A stretch of DNA of 64,000 bases from the NCBI GenBank assembly GCA_019925095.2, contig CM034391.1:25347051-25411050 (forward strand), read 5' to 3'. The notes beneath the pieces are model-generated. The model made no database searches. It was not told where the DNA came from and saw nothing but the letters and a program-made list of their open reading frames with translations. The translations under genes and the position numbers were made by a program. This DNA is from Dendrolimus kikuchii (taxonomy: Eukaryota > Arthropoda > Insecta > Lepidoptera > Lasiocampidae). Below, in pieces: positions 63,295-64,000 of the stretch (position 1 is its first letter; each line of letters opens with the position of its first letter).

Positions 63295-64000
63295 TCAAAT
63301 AATAAGACTCCATAAAAAACAAGAACGGAGTGGTGACGCCAACATGATTGGAAAACGTGTTGCAATTTACCCTTTTTATTGGTCGTTTGTCGTTTTTTGG
63401 TATTCTTCTTTTTCCATGTTAAATTGTATATACAAATTTTGAGATAAAGGGCCTAAAGCGGGAAATCGCTTGTTGAAAATTGGAAATTGACGCGTATCTT
63501 GATATACTGGTAGGTGTAAGACACTGCATTAAATTCTATTTTATTTTGATTCTTGTCACATTCGTAATAAAAATCTACGAAACTGGTCGCTTTAGGTCGC
63601 GAGGTCACTTTATTTTGTTAGGAATAATATTTTGCTTGGAAACTTAATACTTATGAAAGGAAATGAAGAAAATTGGCTTATTTATCTTTCAAATCACGTA
63701 AAGCTGACGCAAGGTCACGTAATAAAACAGATGAGAGTGAATTGACTCCGCTCAATGGACTAGTCCAGATATTAGAATAAACTAGAATTACACCAATAGT
63801 TTTGTTGCTTGTAAGGGAGCCCAAGATGCTAAATGTGGAGTTCCTCGAGCGACGCCGGGACCTTTTGGATTGTGATAGATTAGATGCTAAAAAGAAAAAA
63901 GGTTATATGATATATGCCCTTTCACTGGTGGGGGGAGCTTGGTGCAGGTTTAAAAAAAAAGAGTTGCACAGAAATACTCAAGGGTATCAGATTAATATAC
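63295..64000. other. Unassigned sequence
   Basis: Nothing recognised. Confidence 0.4.

Overview
The window reads as nuclear intergenic or intronic DNA of an insect, most likely a butterfly or moth. It is AT-rich and I recognise no host protein-coding gene, no rRNA and no free-standing tRNA in it. Nearly everything I can name is a transposable element or a relic of one. The lepidopteran assignment is an inference from the look of the repeats (several reverse-transcriptase tails, 3' UTR types and tRNA-headed SINEs that I associate with Lepidoptera); no single marker proves it.

Layout. 1-5 kb: SINE-A, an apparently intact DD41D mariner-like transposon (1382-2655), a LINE tail, and a tandem duplication (3198-4487) one copy of which was later hit by a retroposon. 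5-9.5 kb: degenerate tandem repeats and tails of LINE RTE2. 9.9-14 kb: nested jockey-like, RTE1, fold-back and LTR pieces. 14-21 kb: nuclease-domain LINE relics, a perfect 57-bp palindrome, a 118-bp minisatellite, a small palindromic element, a 135-bp tandem duplication. 22-27 kb: RTE1 copies, a Penelope-like fragment inside a SINE, and a solo LTR carrying four perfect heat-shock elements next to a TATA box. 28-35 kb: LTR-1 copies including two solo LTRs with target-site duplications, an R1-type LINE pseudogene and a nuclease-domain LINE. 35-41 kb: jockey-like and R1-type tails, a 154-bp minisatellite, a tRNA-derived SINE. 41-52 kb: many SINE-A and RTE1 copies, two tRNA-derived SINEs, a tandem segmental duplication (47.9-52.0 kb), and a 799-bp inverted-repeat element. 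52-57.4 kb: RTE2 with a nested SINE-A, a 115-bp minisatellite, a 420-bp inverted-repeat element and a second R1-type 3' end. 58-64 kb: three SINE-A copies, a fold-back element, another tRNA-derived SINE, and long stretches with nothing recognisable.

How the parts relate. RTE1 copies are all short 3' ends, most ending in (ATGT)n and many flanked by 9-14 bp target-site duplications, as expected of target-primed reverse transcription. SINE-A, the commonest repeat (about 25 pieces), has the same sequence as the 3' end of LINE RTE2, and its last 100-170 nt also follow the 3' ends of an R1-type LINE, suggesting a shared tail recognised by LINE machinery. Two duplications preserve empty sites that date insertions. 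The observation I rate highest is the heat-shock-type promoter in the solo LTR at 26.5-27.8 kb. Family labels (SINE-A, RTE1, RTE2, R1L, LTR-1, E, C, F, G, H) are local names used only in this annotation.
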